A DNA stretch of 64,000 nucleotides from Rhipicephalus microplus (taxonomy: Eukaryota; Arthropoda; Arachnida; Ixodida; Ixodidae): assembly GCF_043290135.1 (NCBI RefSeq), contig NC_134710.1, positions 278,090,776 to 278,154,775 on the forward strand, read 5' to 3'. The notes under the pieces were generated by a model, which ran no database searches, was not told the DNA's origin, and worked only from the letters and a program-made list of their open reading frames with translations. This document shows positions 36,107 through 49,398 of this stretch, piece by piece (position 1 is the stretch's first letter; every line of letters starts with the position of its first letter). Both the position numbers and the translations under genes were made by a program.

Positions 36107-36326
36107 TAACGTCCCAAAACCACGATATGCTTATGAGAGACGCCGTAGTGGAGGGCTCCAGAAATTTCGACCACCTGGGGTTCTTTAACGCGCACTCAAA
36201 TATGAGCACTTGGGCCTACAGCATTTTCGCCTCTATTGAAAATGCAGCCGCCAGAGCCGGCATTCGATCCTGCCACCTGCGTGCCAGCAGCCGTTTACCT
36301 TAGCCACTAGACCACCGCGGTGGGGC
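36107..36326 (-). mobile_element. Ruka SINE lacking its tail
   Basis: The reverse copy runs from TTAACGTCCCAAAACCACG to ACCACCGCGGTGGGGC. The (AATC)n tail is missing at the left edge and the B box is mutated (ATTCGATCCTGCC on this strand). No flanking duplication is evident. Confidence 0.9.
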
Positions 36327-37559
36327 ACAGTGAGCTGCTAGAAGGGGTGTGAAAAAAAAAAGTGCATAACTGTTGATTCTTAGTGTAAATGGGAAAGGAT
36401 ACACCGATCCACAGAACACAAAGTTTACCGACATTTCAGCACCTGATAAGGGAAAGAGCCTTGTTCACAATAAGAAAGTAAGAGTGTACCTATAAGTACA
36501 CCTAAATACGTGACATAAGTAGTGAGAGTACATTGTCAGAAGCGTCCTATCACTCCTGTTCAGCGCATGCCCAGTCGTCTATCTGGATTCTAGGTGCTGG
36601 CTTGATGCAATCTTCTTTTAAGAGCGGAGCAGTTTATAATCTGCACCCCTACTTCGCATGCTCGCGTATCATGCCAACTGTAAACTTCAATTATTTTTCA
36701 GCGTCGCGTCCACAGAAGAGTACATAAATCAATGTACCCCCCCCCCTTAAAAAAGAAATGCTCTGCCGAGGCAAACATCTGTGCGAGTCTGCCCCCTTCT
36801 TTCTATTCAAAAGGTCTGCTAAGACTGAACGCTCGCAAGTATCTTAACAAATAGCACAAAACTTGTGACGCAGATGGCGGTTTGTCGTTTATACGAAAAC
36901 TTGAGGCATGTTTCGCATGCGTGAGGGAGGTGACATGGCACGCACTTCTTTAAGATCGTTGATGTTAAGGCCTACACAAATCTATCCGAGAAGTTATCAC
37001 ATTTTCAGTTTTGTGTCTTTAAGGGGGAAGGCTACCCTGGAAACCGAACTTTCTTATTTTTAAGATATATTGATCAAACTTTCAGGGTATGTTTCACACC
37101 AATAAAACTAGAAAATTGCAAAGTTTCATAAAATTGTGTTCAGTGGTTCTAAAGTTCCTGAGGTATAACTGGGTGGTTCACCTGTGTGCCCAAGGAAGAG
37201 CCGGAAGAAATCCCTGGACATACCAGAAGGCTGAAATTATTTGTGGTCATCCCTGTATAGATATCCTAGGGCACTAAAAAGCTGTTTTTTTTTTTTCAAT
37301 TTCCCCTCCAAAAATTTTATGCAACTTCAAATTTTATGTAGCCAGTAATGATGATTTCTATCAAAAAGTAATTGTTTATTAATAATGACATCAATTTTCA
37401 GAAAAATTAAGTTTCTTACACCCTGGCCAAATCATCTTGGAACAGAATAAAAAAATGGCACACAAACCTGGTAAGCAGTTCCTGAAAAATCGCTTTCCTC
37501 AGCACCATAACAAACTAAAAAATCTATTTTGAGAAAACAGGCTTTGAAAGTTCAGCACA
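36327..37559. other. No gene recognised
   Basis: Contains a C-run near 36737. The block from about 37020 (AAGGGGGAAGGCTACCCTGG) to about 37300 reads like an old transposon end, but no terminal repeats were found. Confidence 0.3.
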
Positions 37560-38103
37560 TTCCTGCAGGGGCGTCTGTGCAAACAGGCGTTCGGTGTGTA
37601 GGGACACCACGGACCTGAGGTAACGGTGGGGGGGGGGGGGGGTAGTTTCGACTAACTCCCACGCCCAGCCGTGCGTGGCTTTGCCGTGTCCGGGGAAAAA
37701 GGAATCCTGGGGGTTGAGCTGACGCTGCGTGCTTGGACCTTTAAAGCCCCCCAGCAGAGGCAACACACCCCTTTGGCCCCGGCTTCACGTAGACGGCACC
37801 TCTAGGCTGACCCACTCAGGGGAAATCGGCAGTCGCCTTTTCTTATCTCTCTCTATCTACATCTTCGTCTTTATCTCTCACTTTTTATCTGCCTTGTCAT
37901 CTTCTTTTTTCCCGTTTACTTCCAAATTTTCTGGCGGCGAGGGTTATCCCTGTGTAGTTACCCAATCTTGGGTAGTTATATTCGGTTATAGCGGCGATGG
38001 ATGGCTGGCGTCTCCAAGTGTTCACTATTCAACCTTGTAGCGTCCCCTTGTTGGGCTCGGTGGTGCGTGGCCACCATCGCCGACGAATTTAAAATACTTC
38101 TTA

Positions 38104-39292
38104 TGGAAAACCATGTTCCCGCACTCCCTGATCGCCGCCTGAAAAGGTGGCGCACCGATGACAGCTTCTTTTCTGCACAGCCAAAACAGACCTTCCCCAA
38201 GTACCATGTAATTCACAGCCAAAATGAAAAAAAAAAACTGTTCGATCTATTTTATCATTTATTGTCTCGAAAATGCTCACAGATGCAATTGGCTCTGGCT
38301 ATAAAGTAACTAAGATGGGGAATGGCGATCTCTTTCTAGAAGTTCGTGACAAGACTCAGTACGACAAGCTCACAAAACTCGTATCATTTGATAACATTCC
38401 AGTATCAGTGGGCCCACATAGGTCGATGAACACAGTGCGCGGTGTCATATCTGATGATGACCTCCTCGAGCTGTCTGAAAGTGAATTGCTCGAAGGCTGG
38501 CAGGAACAAAATGTAGTGAAAGTATTACGAATAACAATCAGGCGAGATAATAAACAGACCACAACAAAGCACAGCATAGTTACCTTCGGTACAAGCAACC
38601 TTCCTGACTCCATTGAAACTGGTTACTGTAAGCTTCGTGTCAGACCTTATATACCGAATCTTCGCCGATGTTTCGAGTGTCAGCGCTTCAGATACTGATC
38701 CCAAACGTGCAGAGGGCACGCTAGGTGGGCGAAGTGCGCATCTTGTGAGCATGTATCTGAAAAGTGCACTTTAGAAGCCTGTTGCGCTAACTGTGAAGGA
38801 GATCATGCTGCCTACTCCCGATCATGCCCTGCATGGAAAAAAGTGAAACAAATATTAGAACTTAAGGTCAAGTTAAACCTGTCTTTTCAAGAGGCACGTC
38901 AACTTTTTTCTACACACAATCATTCTGAACCTTCTTTTGCCGATGTGGCGCGTCGAGGCACCGTGCCACGTTTTTCGGCACCTGCGAGATTCACACCAAG
39001 TGTGACTGCGGTTGTGCCAAAAGCGCCTCCGGCTGGAGCAACCTGTACTGCTCCGCGTTCTGTTCAAAAGGGCCAGCAGACTTCAGAGTCTGCTGGACCT
39101 CGGACCACTGCAAGTGCAGTCACGTCCGAAACTGTCATGAACGTGCCTGCCAAGCAGGCACCATCCGGGACCTCAGAAGAGGTGATGGACACAAGCCATA
39201 CTCCTCTGGCGCCAGAAAGGAAAGGCATAGCTCTTTGGAGCGAAACAAGAAAGAGAAACCCTGTATTACAGAGCCCCCAACGGGCCCTATAA
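38104..39292 (+). pseudogene. ORF1 (nucleic-acid-binding protein) of I-like element
   Basis: Reading starts at MENHVPALPDRRLKRW (38104). A frameshift near 38270 links to the frame at 38273-38698, then an in-frame TGA (38697) falls inside the first zinc knuckle (CFECQRFRY, stop, SQTC). Reading past it gives further Cys/His clusters (CASCEHVSEKC, then CCANCEGDHAAYSRSCPAW), so three CCHC-type knuckles are arranged as in I/Jockey ORF1 proteins, which coat the element RNA. The tail frame, 38843-39292, is Pro/Thr/Ala-rich. Two breaks make it a pseudogene. Confidence 0.8.
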
Positions 39293-39337
39293 CCTAGGGC
39301 AACGTTTTCGTACACACAGCACTTAACTACATTAAAA

Positions 39338-42300
39338 ATGGAGACACAAATTTTACAGTGGAACGTCAGAGGATTCCTGAGAAACCTTGACGATATTCAA
39401 GAACTTTTACATAAACAGTCACCAAAAGTGCTGTGTGTACAAGAAACACACCTAAAACCCAAGATCACTAATTTTCTACGTCAGTATATCATTTTTCGAA
39501 AGGACAGGAATGAAGCCATCACGTCATCTGGTGGTGTGGCCATTATACTCAAGAGATTGCATGTACTCATCTACCACTCGAAACATCTCTTGAAGCAGTG
39601 GCTATTCGCGTAGTTCTGAACAAACTCGTCACCATCTGCTCTGATTACATATCTTCACAATACCATCTTGAAAAACGGGAATTCCAGTCCCTAATTGATA
39701 AACTTCTGGAACCTTATATCCTCCTTGGAGATTTCAATGCACATAGCAATCTATGGGGTGACTCTCGCTGCGATGCTTGAGGTCGCCTGATTGAACAGTT
39801 ACTTTTTACTTCTGGCGCGTGCCTTTTAAGTGGGAAAGAGCCCACATACCTTACCTTACCAACAATACCTACCTTACCAATACCTGCCTTACCAACAATA
39901 CCTACTCGTCAAAGACCTCAGTATTGTCTCACCATCCCTCTTTCCTTTAGTGACATGGAACGTCATCAATAATCCTTACGGAAGTGACCACTTTCCCGTA
40001 ACGCTAAGCACACCCATATCAAATGAATATTGCCTACAGGTTCCCAGATGGATCACTGACAAAGCTGATTGGGAACAGTTCTCGCAGATTACTCACTTAA
40101 GTTGGACTGGCCTATTTGGTTTTAACATAGATGCAGCTGTACAATACTTTTCAGCTTTTCTGACCGATTCTGCGATGAAATGCATCCCGCAAACTTCTGG
40201 ACTGCCTGGCAAGCGACGTGTCCCATGGTGGAACCCTGAATGGCGCAATGCACGCGAACAACAAAACAAAGCGTGGAGGTTGCTACGGGACTCGCCGACA
40301 ACAGAGAATCTTGAAAGCTTTAAGAAAATTAAGTCCCAAGGCAGGAGAACACGCCGGCTGGCTAGGAGAGAAAGCTAGAATAAGTTTTTATCAGGCATCA
40401 CTTCATATACACAAGAAACTTAAGTCTGGAACATGGTTCGCAAGGTAGCAGGACGACACCCATCTTCACTGCCTCTCGTAGACACACAAGGGGACACCTT
40501 GGAAAACTAGGCGAACTTCCTCGATGCCCACTTCGAAGAGGTGTCCAGCTCATCGCATTATACTGAAGCTTTTCAACGACACAAAAGAAAAATTGAAAAA
40601 GAGAAACTACAGCGAAAATCCTCTAAACATGAGTCGTACAACAACCCTTTCAGTTTGGCTGAGTTACAAGTACCGCTATATGTTTGCAATAAATCAGCTC
40701 CAGGTTCGGACTGTATAGTATACGAAATATTAAAACAACTGCCTTCTGAAACACAAAGGACCCTGCGTTCCCTGTATAACTCTATCTGGTTTTCCGGTGA
40801 AATCCCCTCTGCCTGGAAAGAAGCCATTATTATTCCGGTTTTAAAGCAAAGCGAGAATCCTTCCTCTGTTAGTAGTTACAGGCCAATCGCACTTACAAGT
40901 TGCATGTGTAAACTTTTTGAAAAAATACTAAATCACCGACTTTTACATTACCTAGAAACAATCTGCTCGACCCATTCCAATGCGGGTTTCGAGAGGGTAG
41001 ATCCACCACTGACCACCTGGTACGTATCGAGGCACAGATTCAAGACGCCTTAGTCCACAAACAATACTTTCTTTCTGTATTCCTCAACATCGAAAAAGCC
41101 TACGATACGACATGGAGATTCGGAATATTACGAGACCTCTCCAATCTTGGTGTACGTGGCAGGATGTTTACTATTATCGAAAGCTACTTGTCCAATCGTA
41201 CATTCCGTGTCAAAGTGGGCAGCGTTCTTTCCTGAACATTGGTCTAAGAAACAGGAGTGCCGCAGGGTGGTGTACTTAGTTGTACTCTTTTTATTGTCAA
41301 AATGAATTCTTTGCATCATTCTCTCCCACAAAATATGTTTTACTGCACATATGTCGATGACGTCCAGCTTGGATTTGTTTTGTAACCTAGTAATTTGTGA
41401 GCGGCAGGTTCAGCTTGGCTTGAACAAGGTCTCCCAATGGACTGGGGAAAACGGATTCCGATTAAACCCCTAAAAAAGCATGTGTGTCTTGTTCTCTAGA
41501 AAGAGAGGCTCTTACCCCGACCCTGACATTCAATTGCATGGTCAGCGCCTGTCTGTTAATGCCGAATACAAATTCTTAGGCTTAATTCTGGACACCAAGC
41601 TAACCTTGGTACCACACACTAAATATTTAAAAAACAAGTGCATAAAAGCTATGAACGTTCTAAAAGTGTTGTCTCGCACTACGTGGGGAAGCGTCAAGAA
41701 GTGTTTAATGAATTTGTATAAAAGCCTCGTACCTACCCGCCTAGACTATGGGGCAATATCATATCAGTCTGCGACACCTACTGCCCTTAAATTAAAATGC
41801 TTGATCCTGTTCATCATCCAGGCATCCGCTTCTCTACGGGTGCTTTTCACACTAGCCCCGTAGAGAGCCTTTACGTGGAATCGAACGAATGGTCGCTCTA
41901 GCTACAGAGGTGTTACATATCTTTTAAATATTATCTTAATGTAAACGCAGACAAGGATCACCCATCACATTCCACAATTAATGATATGTCAAGCCTTGCC
42001 GTGTTTGAAAAACGGCCTTCTATGAAACAGCCCTACTCACTCTGTGTGAGGGGCCTAGCGAAGGAAACCGGTGTGCCACTCGAACACCACTTGATGGCTC
42101 CTGCAGTATGCCTGCCACCGTGGCAGTAGCAGGCGATAGATTGCAACGTGCCTTTCTTAGAGGTTACAAAACATGCACCAATCACACATGTCTAGACATA
42201 CTTCCTTGAAGTACAACATAAATGCACATGTCCTGAGTTGTTTACGGATGCTTCAAAGTCTAACACTTCTGTCTCGTACGCAGCCGTCGGTCCATCCTTT

Positions 42301-42923
42301 TCGGAAGCCGGCTATCTGCACTCTGATACAAGCATTTTCACCGGCGAAGCTTATGCCATACTTGTGGCTGTTAAACACATTAAACAAATAAAAATACAAA
42401 AGGCAATAATATATACAGATTCCCTAAGCATAGTAAAAGCTCTTAAAACACCTAAAAAGCACAAAAACCTTGTCCTTGTCTCGCTTTAGTCACTCCTATG
42501 CACAGTGTACTCATCCAAGCAGCATGTTGTAGTCTGGTGGACCAGCTAGCTGGATCTGCCAACAAAACGGCTAGCAATACTTCAATACCAGTTCCTGCAC
42601 TCGACTTGAAAGCCTTTCTAAAACGAAAGCATGGTGATTATTGGCAGAGCACATGGGGCACACGCACAGGTAATAAATTGCATGTCATCAAGCCGCAACT
42701 TGTTCATTGGCCGCCAGTATCAAGATCACGCCACACAGAAGTAATACTCACAAGGTTAAGAACAGGACATAGATACACTACACATTCATTTCTTTTGTCT
42801 GGTGGCGATCCACCTTTGTGTGAAAGATGTGGAGAAGCGCTCACCATACTTCACATTCTGATCCAGTGTAAGGAGTTAGACACGCTAAGAAGACAACACT
42901 TTCCAGTACCCTACCGACAGTAG
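39338..42923 (+). pseudogene. ORF2 (endonuclease, reverse transcriptase, RNase H) of I-like element
   Basis: The APE-type endonuclease begins METQILQWNVRGFLRN and keeps VLCVQETHLKP and LLGDFNAHSNLWG, which are catalytic-motif regions. Reverse transcriptase follows (SAPGSDCIVYEILKQLP, SSYRPIALTSCMCKLFEKI), and the catalytic box is preserved as YVDD at about 41348. A connection region (41480-41863), RNase H (LFTDASKSN, TGEAYAILVAV, IIYTDSLSIVKAL at about 42237-42460) and a C-terminal CERCGEALTILHILIQC finger complete it. At least six stops or frameshifts interrupt the whole, and a small TACCTTACCAACAA duplication sits at 39847-39907. This enzyme would nick target DNA and copy the element RNA; the present copy cannot. 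Confidence 0.85.
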
Positions 42924-43395
42924 ATACCTCTTCACCCTGCAATGTTCATCGGTAGGGAACCACTTTTTACACATAAATCATTGTTAGCTTTTTTTAAGAG
43001 AGGTTCATACTTTTCATATTATATACCCGGGAGTTTTGTAGCACGACGACTCCTGAGAGGTCTCCGCTGCAGTGGCTACACTCAACAAAGCACTTGCCTC
43101 ACGACCCTTGGACGCAAGGGTGTGAATGATGGAGGCACTTTTGCTAATGCCATACATGTCCATCATCGTTTTTATTATCACAAATTTTTGTCATGCAATA
43201 ACACCACACACTTTTCACGGCATGGTCATGCTTTTATTACTTCTATGTTTTTACCCGCCTTAGAGCAAGGAAATTTATGGCCCATATACGACCGCTTATC
43301 ACAATCATTGTCCATATCTCTTGTAACATGAACTGGCGCTCTTTGGCCATGAAATGGCCCTTGCACCACAAAACATCAAACATCATCATCATCAA

Positions 43396-44231
43396 GGATG
43401 CCCCATCGTCATTACTTTCTCGATACACGAGCCAAGCCATATCACCGAAAACATCGGCACTCGTATGCGTAGCAGTACACGTCATTTCTGAGACAAATTG
43501 TAAATAGAAAAACCACGTCGCTCCAAAATCTTAGCGACCCACAAACTGTGTGCTCAATTTTATGAGCAAGCAGAAAAATGACACAAGACGCACTAATGAG
43601 CATGGGATGATTATGTCATGCCAAGGCAGCACCACTTTAATGCGTGCTACTAATGCAGGTCTGTATGTAAATTTTTATGTAGTAATATCTTTTACTATAA
43701 AAAAGCAAACAATATTTCGATACTAACTGGGAAATTGTTCAACGTGTACACTAGTTTATGGTCGCATGACGGGGCCACGGCCGGGCTAGACTGCACCTGC
43801 GTGCCAGGGCACATCTGGTGGCAGTTTCTGCCACCAGGTGATGCCACAGGCTATTTTCGCTATTTTCAATGAAGGAACAATAATATGCACTTTTCACAAG
43901 AAAAATGGGGTTGGTTTCAGTCGCTATAAGGGGCAATATTTCTGTCCGTGCAGTCATCTCATTTCATGTTCTGGGCAGTTGTCGGTCCCTTCCCTTTAAT
44001 TGCAACATATCGCTGGTTAGGTCTTGTGACCGCATGTGCAAATGGTGGTCGTATGTTTCACTAGCTACCTCGAGAAGGCACACTGAGCTGGACTCTATGT
44101 GGTGCGATCCTCAAAACACTGGCACAATTCTTACCAGTGAATTTTATGTGCATGAGGTTTCTTCCTAGTGTTCTTAGAATATCTTTTAATGTGGGAGCAT
44201 TAAGGAGCTAGTTTCTGAGAAACTCCGGTGG
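43396..44231. other. No gene recognised
   Basis: AT-rich sequence. Nothing recognisable beyond the retrotransposon 3' flank. Confidence 0.35.
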
Positions 44232-44306
44232 CATTGGTCTACAGTATTTTCGCCTCTGTCGAAATTCCAGCCGCCACAGCTGGAATTCGATCCCGCGACC
44301 TGCGAA
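44232..44306 (-). mobile_element. Ruka SINE fragment (head-proximal part)
   Basis: The segment CTACAGTATTTTCGCCTC to TTCGATCCCGCGACCTGCG matches the B-box region and start of the body in reverse. Both ends are lost. Confidence 0.75.
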
Positions 44307-47009
44307 ATTTCTCAATGTACAAGGTGCAAGGTTTCACAACTAGTGAAAGTTTTGAAAGCTGCAAGAAGTTTCCATAATTCATCTGAGGATAGGCAGACTC
44401 CCGTCCGAACGGAAGATTTATTGTGAACATGGTGATGCAGGAGAAGATGTTCGGTTTTTTTAACACGTACACCGCAGAATGGGTGCTAAGAAAATATGCT
44501 AAGTGGTACTAACGTTATTACAACTAGGCATAGACTCCGGGATGGGAACATGTCTGCGTCAAAGTGTGAGAAATGAAATTGGGACGTTTTCAATTCACCA
44601 AATACAGTGCACTTCACCGTGCAAGTTACGCCTGCATCTGCGAAGGATCTAAATGATTTGAAAGAAGTGCGCTTTCTCCAGCAGGAGACATTAAATGAAT
44701 ATGACTGTCATAAGCACTCGTGTAACATATTCGTTGAACAAGCAAAATAATACTGCTGCACACATACTATTTCGGAAATAAGAGATATTTCTCTTCATTT
44801 GGATCATATGTACAGGTTTATTCTCAACAGTCGCCAGGGATTATGTAGTCCTATACCATGATTTTCATGAAATGCTGGAGTGTTTTACAACGGCGTCGCA
44901 AACGCTAATGGGAGCTTCATGTGGGAGCACCGCTGATAGAAACGATTTCAACACAGTCAGAAAGTCGAAATGAACTCTTCCTGTGGTGCACTCACGGACG
45001 TGGCCTAAGCAGTGGCGTAACCAGGGGATGGCTCACCGGGCCTGTCCCCTACTCCCCAAAATTTTTCCCCATGCAGAGAGAAACATGACTATTTCAAGTA
45101 GGTGCCCTCCCCCAACCCCGAAAAAAGTTTGAACCTATAGAGACCTGTACCTATGTAATAACTAAACAACCTTCGCCCCGATGAGGCGACAATTGGTCTC
45201 GCATGTCATGTCCACCAACAGGTGAATTGCAAGGAAATTTAACATATGAAGTGGCTACCTGAACTGGTAGTTCAGAGTGCAATCGCACTGTTGCTACTAT
45301 TCTGCAAGAAGACAGAATCTGACTGCAATAGAAATTTCCACACATAACCTCAAGCGCACTTAACTTGAACGATTTCGCTCAATTAAAGCTTCAAAATTAT
45401 TGCGAAAACTAAACAAGGTATTGAGTGAGCAAGTACGCAAGAAAAACACACAACAGCGGCAGTGGTATTCTAGGGCGAGCGCCTTCCAGTATATGTTGAG
45501 ATACTTGGCGCTGCACTCGAGCGCGGGGCTTGATACACTTGTGAAAGTACTGTCCGTAGATACGTAGATTTCTTCGGTACAAATTATTCCAGGGGAGAAG
45601 AAGCCTTGATATTCCCGAAAGAAATGACTCATGCACATCACAACCTTATAATCTAAATATGGTGCCTTAATTCCTTCTCGAAATCACATGATTATGTGTT
45701 AATGAGTTTGTTGTATCCAAACAAAAGCGTGTTCTTGATTTTCACACCTGTCAGAATGTGGCTGTCGTCGCCACGAGTGGAGTCCATCATCAGGGTTAGC
45801 AGCGAGACACAGACCTTTTCACTCCTCTCACATGGCTATACAACCCAATGCCGTCGCATCGCTACCGCCATGCATGAAGCCGTGCATAGGAGTGTATTGG
45901 TTCGTCTTTATTTCGTGTCACTGACTGTTCTTGTTAATTGCACACTAACTGTTGTTAAGTTCTTTGTTAACTCTGAAGGAGTGACCGTATCTTACCCACT
46001 CATTTGTTTTTACAGGTGTGCACTTGAATACAGCTCTTGCATCAAATGACACTGACGTGCTTGTGTGTCCCATTTTTATCTTTTTTTTTTAAATCGTGAT
46101 ATTTGTGTGACTCTAGGTGGCATGGTAGAAATACCTGCGATAGAGAGAAATGTTAAGTGGGGCTGTTTATCGGGGAAATATTGTCATCAGTGGAATAGCT
46201 GTATAGGCTGCGTATCTTCCGTTTATAGCCGAGGTTGAGCATCGGTGTCGAAGTCGTTGCAGTTTGTTCGCCTCACAAGAAGTGCTTTGAACATTTGTGA
46301 GTACCCGTGGAAGGTACAAAGTTCTTCCTGTTTATGTTTGCAAGACATAGAAGCCGCTGCTCCTTGTCAACAGGAAAACGATACAACAAAAACGATGCGC
46401 AGCCAAAAAAATTCCATGTCTGGTGATGCACATGTCATGTTCCTTCCAACAGCAGTTTTCTTTTTCTGTAGTTGTTACTGCACCCAAAAACAGCGCAGTA
46501 GTTCCCTGATTACAAATTCTTGGCTATCATAGCAATGAAGAAAAACAAAATCCACAGTTCGGCCCAATACACGGCAAATAGCTCGATAACACCACACATA
46601 CCAGCATTAATACACACACTTTAAGTCATCCCCCGCACGCCAGAGAGGAGGAATGCGTTGGTTGCCAGACCGGACCTCCTCGGCCGATGCAAAGGTCTAT
46701 AGAGTTTGGCCTTAAAGCGCCCTTCATATTCAGTATGGCGCACCATATGTGACGCTAACTAAAAGCGTGGCACTGCCAACGCAAAAGTAGTTTTCATTTT
46801 TTTGTTTGGAGAAGGAGGGCACATCCGCGCATGCGTCCGCAGCAGCAAGAACGACGGCAACTCCGGCTCGTGGGGCCAGGCCTGTCTGTCCGCCTCGTGC
46901 ACACACGCGCGCCTTGGAGTTGCCGGGGTTGCAGGCGCGCCGCCTCCACCGCTCGAACTTCGGCGGCGGCAGGGCAACCGCAAAGATATGCATGGTCATG
47001 CCAAAACGG
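44307..47009. other. No gene recognised; GC-rich island near 46810-46985
   Basis: The GC-rich stretch, CpG-containing and flanked by AT-rich DNA, has frames on both strands (46806-47108 plus, 46999-46730 minus) with no domain. It is a candidate promoter or 5' exon for the downstream Myb gene by position only, and no splice donor is convincing. A TGGCGTAACCAGGGG stretch near 45014 looks like a common dispersed repeat. Confidence 0.3.
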
Positions 47010-47190
47010 CAGTCCGGGAAGAAATTTCTAGATTCGCTATATAAAAGTTGCCTCCCTATGTTACTTTATTACATAGAGGTCGCAAATACATGTGCTTCTA
47101 TGGAGTAATGGCAGGGAATAGAAAAACTTCATTATATTGAAGAATTCGTTATATGGAGGTTTGTTATAAGCAGGTATTACCTCACAGCTG
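47010..47190. repeat. Possible dispersed repeat with TTATAT motifs
   Basis: Spaced variants of a short motif occur in a row: ATTCGCTATATAAAAG, TTCATTATATTGAAG, TTCGTTATATGGAGG and TTTGTTATAAGCAGG. They suggest a degenerate ~16-20 bp internal periodicity. Confidence 0.35.
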
Positions 47191-47736
47191 CTTGCAAGTC
47201 TATGGCCATGGCTCATGAGTTGAGAGTTACGTTTGATGACATTGCTGTCCTGTTTCCTGTTCGAAAAAAACTTCTTGATGTGATGCGTGGGGAAGCGAGT
47301 CGCATTTTTGTGTGCTGACATTGCCGAGCGTTGCACTGGTGAGGTAATGATAGTTGCACCCGGTGGCTTGTCGTTTTTCAAACAGAAACTGACACTGGTT
47401 GGTAATAATGAGCCTGTAATTAATTATCTGTCACACGCTGCAGAAAAAAATGTGTCATGTTAGGACGAACAGGCCCCCAGGAACACATTGCAGCAAAAAA
47501 TGCAAGGCCAAACTTTGTGTGCCTGCCCCTTTAATATTCTTATATTTGAGAAATTGGCACCAACTGTAGTCATATCATCAAAATACTACGGTACTGAAGC
47601 ATGCTGAAGTGGATTACTCATCAAGTGAATGCAATTACCACAAAAATACATGTGTTGCGAGCAGTTATAAACTAATAAATATTGAGACATAGTGATATGA
47701 CTGGTCACGCCAAATTAAGGCCAAGAGATCATGTCA

Positions 47737-47825
47737 ATAGGTATTATGTTATTATTGTATTATTAGGTATTATGTTAGGTATTATGTTATTATTGTATTA
47801 TTAGATCATGTTCAATAGGTATTAT
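47737..47825 (+). repeat. AT-rich tandem repeat
   Basis: TAGGTATTATGTTATTATTG and its variants recur three times with short spacers. Confidence 0.75.
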
Positions 47826-48650
47826 GAGTCATTTCAAAGTTGGTAACAGAGCGTTAATTTGAGGTCGCGCCACCGCGTGGATTACGTGGAAGTTTAAAGA
47901 TTCTGCTGCATAGAGTGTGAGAACAGTATAGCCTACATGCTCCGTTCTCTCCCCCCCCCCTTCTGAATGTTTTGTCACAGCGTTATGAGGGACGAACAGC
48001 ATGGTTTGTATCCCAAGACAACGCCAATTTTGGTTCACTAGAGAGCTTGCTCCCTAGTACCCCAAAAACTTTTTTTGATGAGCCCAAAATGGCAGTGCCC
48101 AGTTGTGCCATTGCAGAGCTATATATTTTGCTTTATAATATGCTTGGGGGCCTCTGCAACTATTCTCTCATTTCGGTTCAAACTATTTAATAAATTTTAG
48201 AAAATTGTTTGCTCCACATCCAAAGTTTTATTATTCGCACAACTCTAGTAAAAAGCGTTATTTTTCAGAGCACGCTCTTTGCCAGTACGTGAGCGCCAGT
48301 TTTAAATTCAAGTTGCTAGAATAAAATCATTTCTCAGCCAAACTGCATGCTGTTAGTGTGTTTCTCGAATTTCTACTGCGTCATCTGTAGGAACTCGTGA
48401 ACTGGGCAAAATTGTTGAAGGTAGTTTGACTGTGACACACTGCGAAAACATTTTTTCAGTGTGAATGAGCCCAGCTCTTTTTAAGTGGGTTGGTGTAAGC
48501 AGTGTGGATGAACTGAGCTTGTATTTGGTAGAGTAAGAGTTTATCAATGACAGAATCGTCAGGTTTTGTAGAAGCAGAACAAAATAAAGTGGCAGATTCC
48601 ATGTACAGTGAAAATCGATGATATGCGAAGCACAATGAGGAAGGTTGATG
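47826..48650. other. No gene recognised
   Basis: Short frames (47972-48190 plus, 48670-48353 minus) without domains. It is probably intronic or upstream DNA of the Myb gene. Confidence 0.3.
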
Positions 48651-49250
48651 CACCACTTTAAAATAAACACGTTACGAGCCAGACGTAATTATGGCGTACA
48701 TGATTTCAATGTCATGATTATCATGTTTAGACGTGTCATTTACCTTCGTTGTCTATTCACGTCACGTAATACCGAACTTGGTATATGTTGAGCTTGTGAA
48801 ACGGCTGCAAGCACGCTATCAGCGTAGCATGTTGTGATGTTTTACATGACACGCATGTCATGATTATCATGTTCCTTCGTCATCCATTCATGTCCCCTAA
48901 TACCAGATTTGGTATATGTGAAGCTAGCGAAACGACCGCAAGCGCACCGTGAGCGTGGCGTGTAGTCACGACTTACATGACATGTATCTCATGATTTCCA
49001 TGTTAGAGTCTGTCACTTGTGTTCGCCATGCAGTCATGTCATACCTTACCAGTTTTGCTATATGTCATGTAAACGAAACCACTACAAGAGGAGCAACTCT
49101 ATGAAATGTAAATCATGACATTAATCACATACATGTCATGATTTTCATGTTATGACTAGTCACTTATGCTCGTCATACAGCCATGTTATGCCATATCAAT
49201 TTTGGTATCGATACCATTATCGAAAAAGCCAGGATAGCTACAAGTCGTAA
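48651..49250 (+). repeat. Degenerate ~145 bp tandem repeat, about four units
   Basis: The core TCATGATTWTCATGTT recurs at about 48711, 48858, 48988 and 49138. Each is followed at similar distance by CATTCATGTC-type and TTTGGTATATG-type motifs and, in most units, GAAAC and GCAAGC. The spacing of 130-150 bases indicates an old tandem array. Confidence 0.65.
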
Positions 49251-49261
49251 GCGGTTAGATA

Positions 49262-49299
49262 GATGGATGGATGGATGGATGGATGGATGGATGGATGGA
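49262..49299 (+). repeat. (GGAT)n array 1
   Basis: About nine ATGG/GGAT units begin just after GATAGATAGATGG-like sequence. Confidence 0.95.
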
Positions 49300-49387
49300 C
49301 CACTTTAAAATAAACACGTTACGAGCCAGACGTAATTATGGCGTACATGATTTCAATGTCATGATTATCATGTTAGACGTGTCATTT
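49300..49387 (+). repeat. Second copy of the 48651-48740 segment, between GGAT arrays
   Basis: The stretch CACTTTAAAATAAACACGTT through AGACGTGTCATT repeats 48653-48740 with one base missing (GTTAG versus GTTTAG). It is flanked on both sides by GGAT-type arrays. Confidence 0.9.
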
Positions 49388-49398
49388 TCACAACGTCA

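Larger units (their letters stand above)
37560..43395 (+). mobile_element. I-clade non-LTR retrotransposon, near full length, broken frames
   Basis: All expected parts occur in order: a GC-rich 5' leader with a G18 run (37560-38100), ORF1 with zinc knuckles, ORF2 with endonuclease, reverse transcriptase and RNase H, a 3' region, and a terminal (ATC)n-type tail CATCATCATCATCAA ending about 43395. That tail type and the RNase H domain place it in the I group. Several stops and frameshifts make it inactive. The exact 5' end and a target duplication could not be fixed. Confidence 0.85.
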
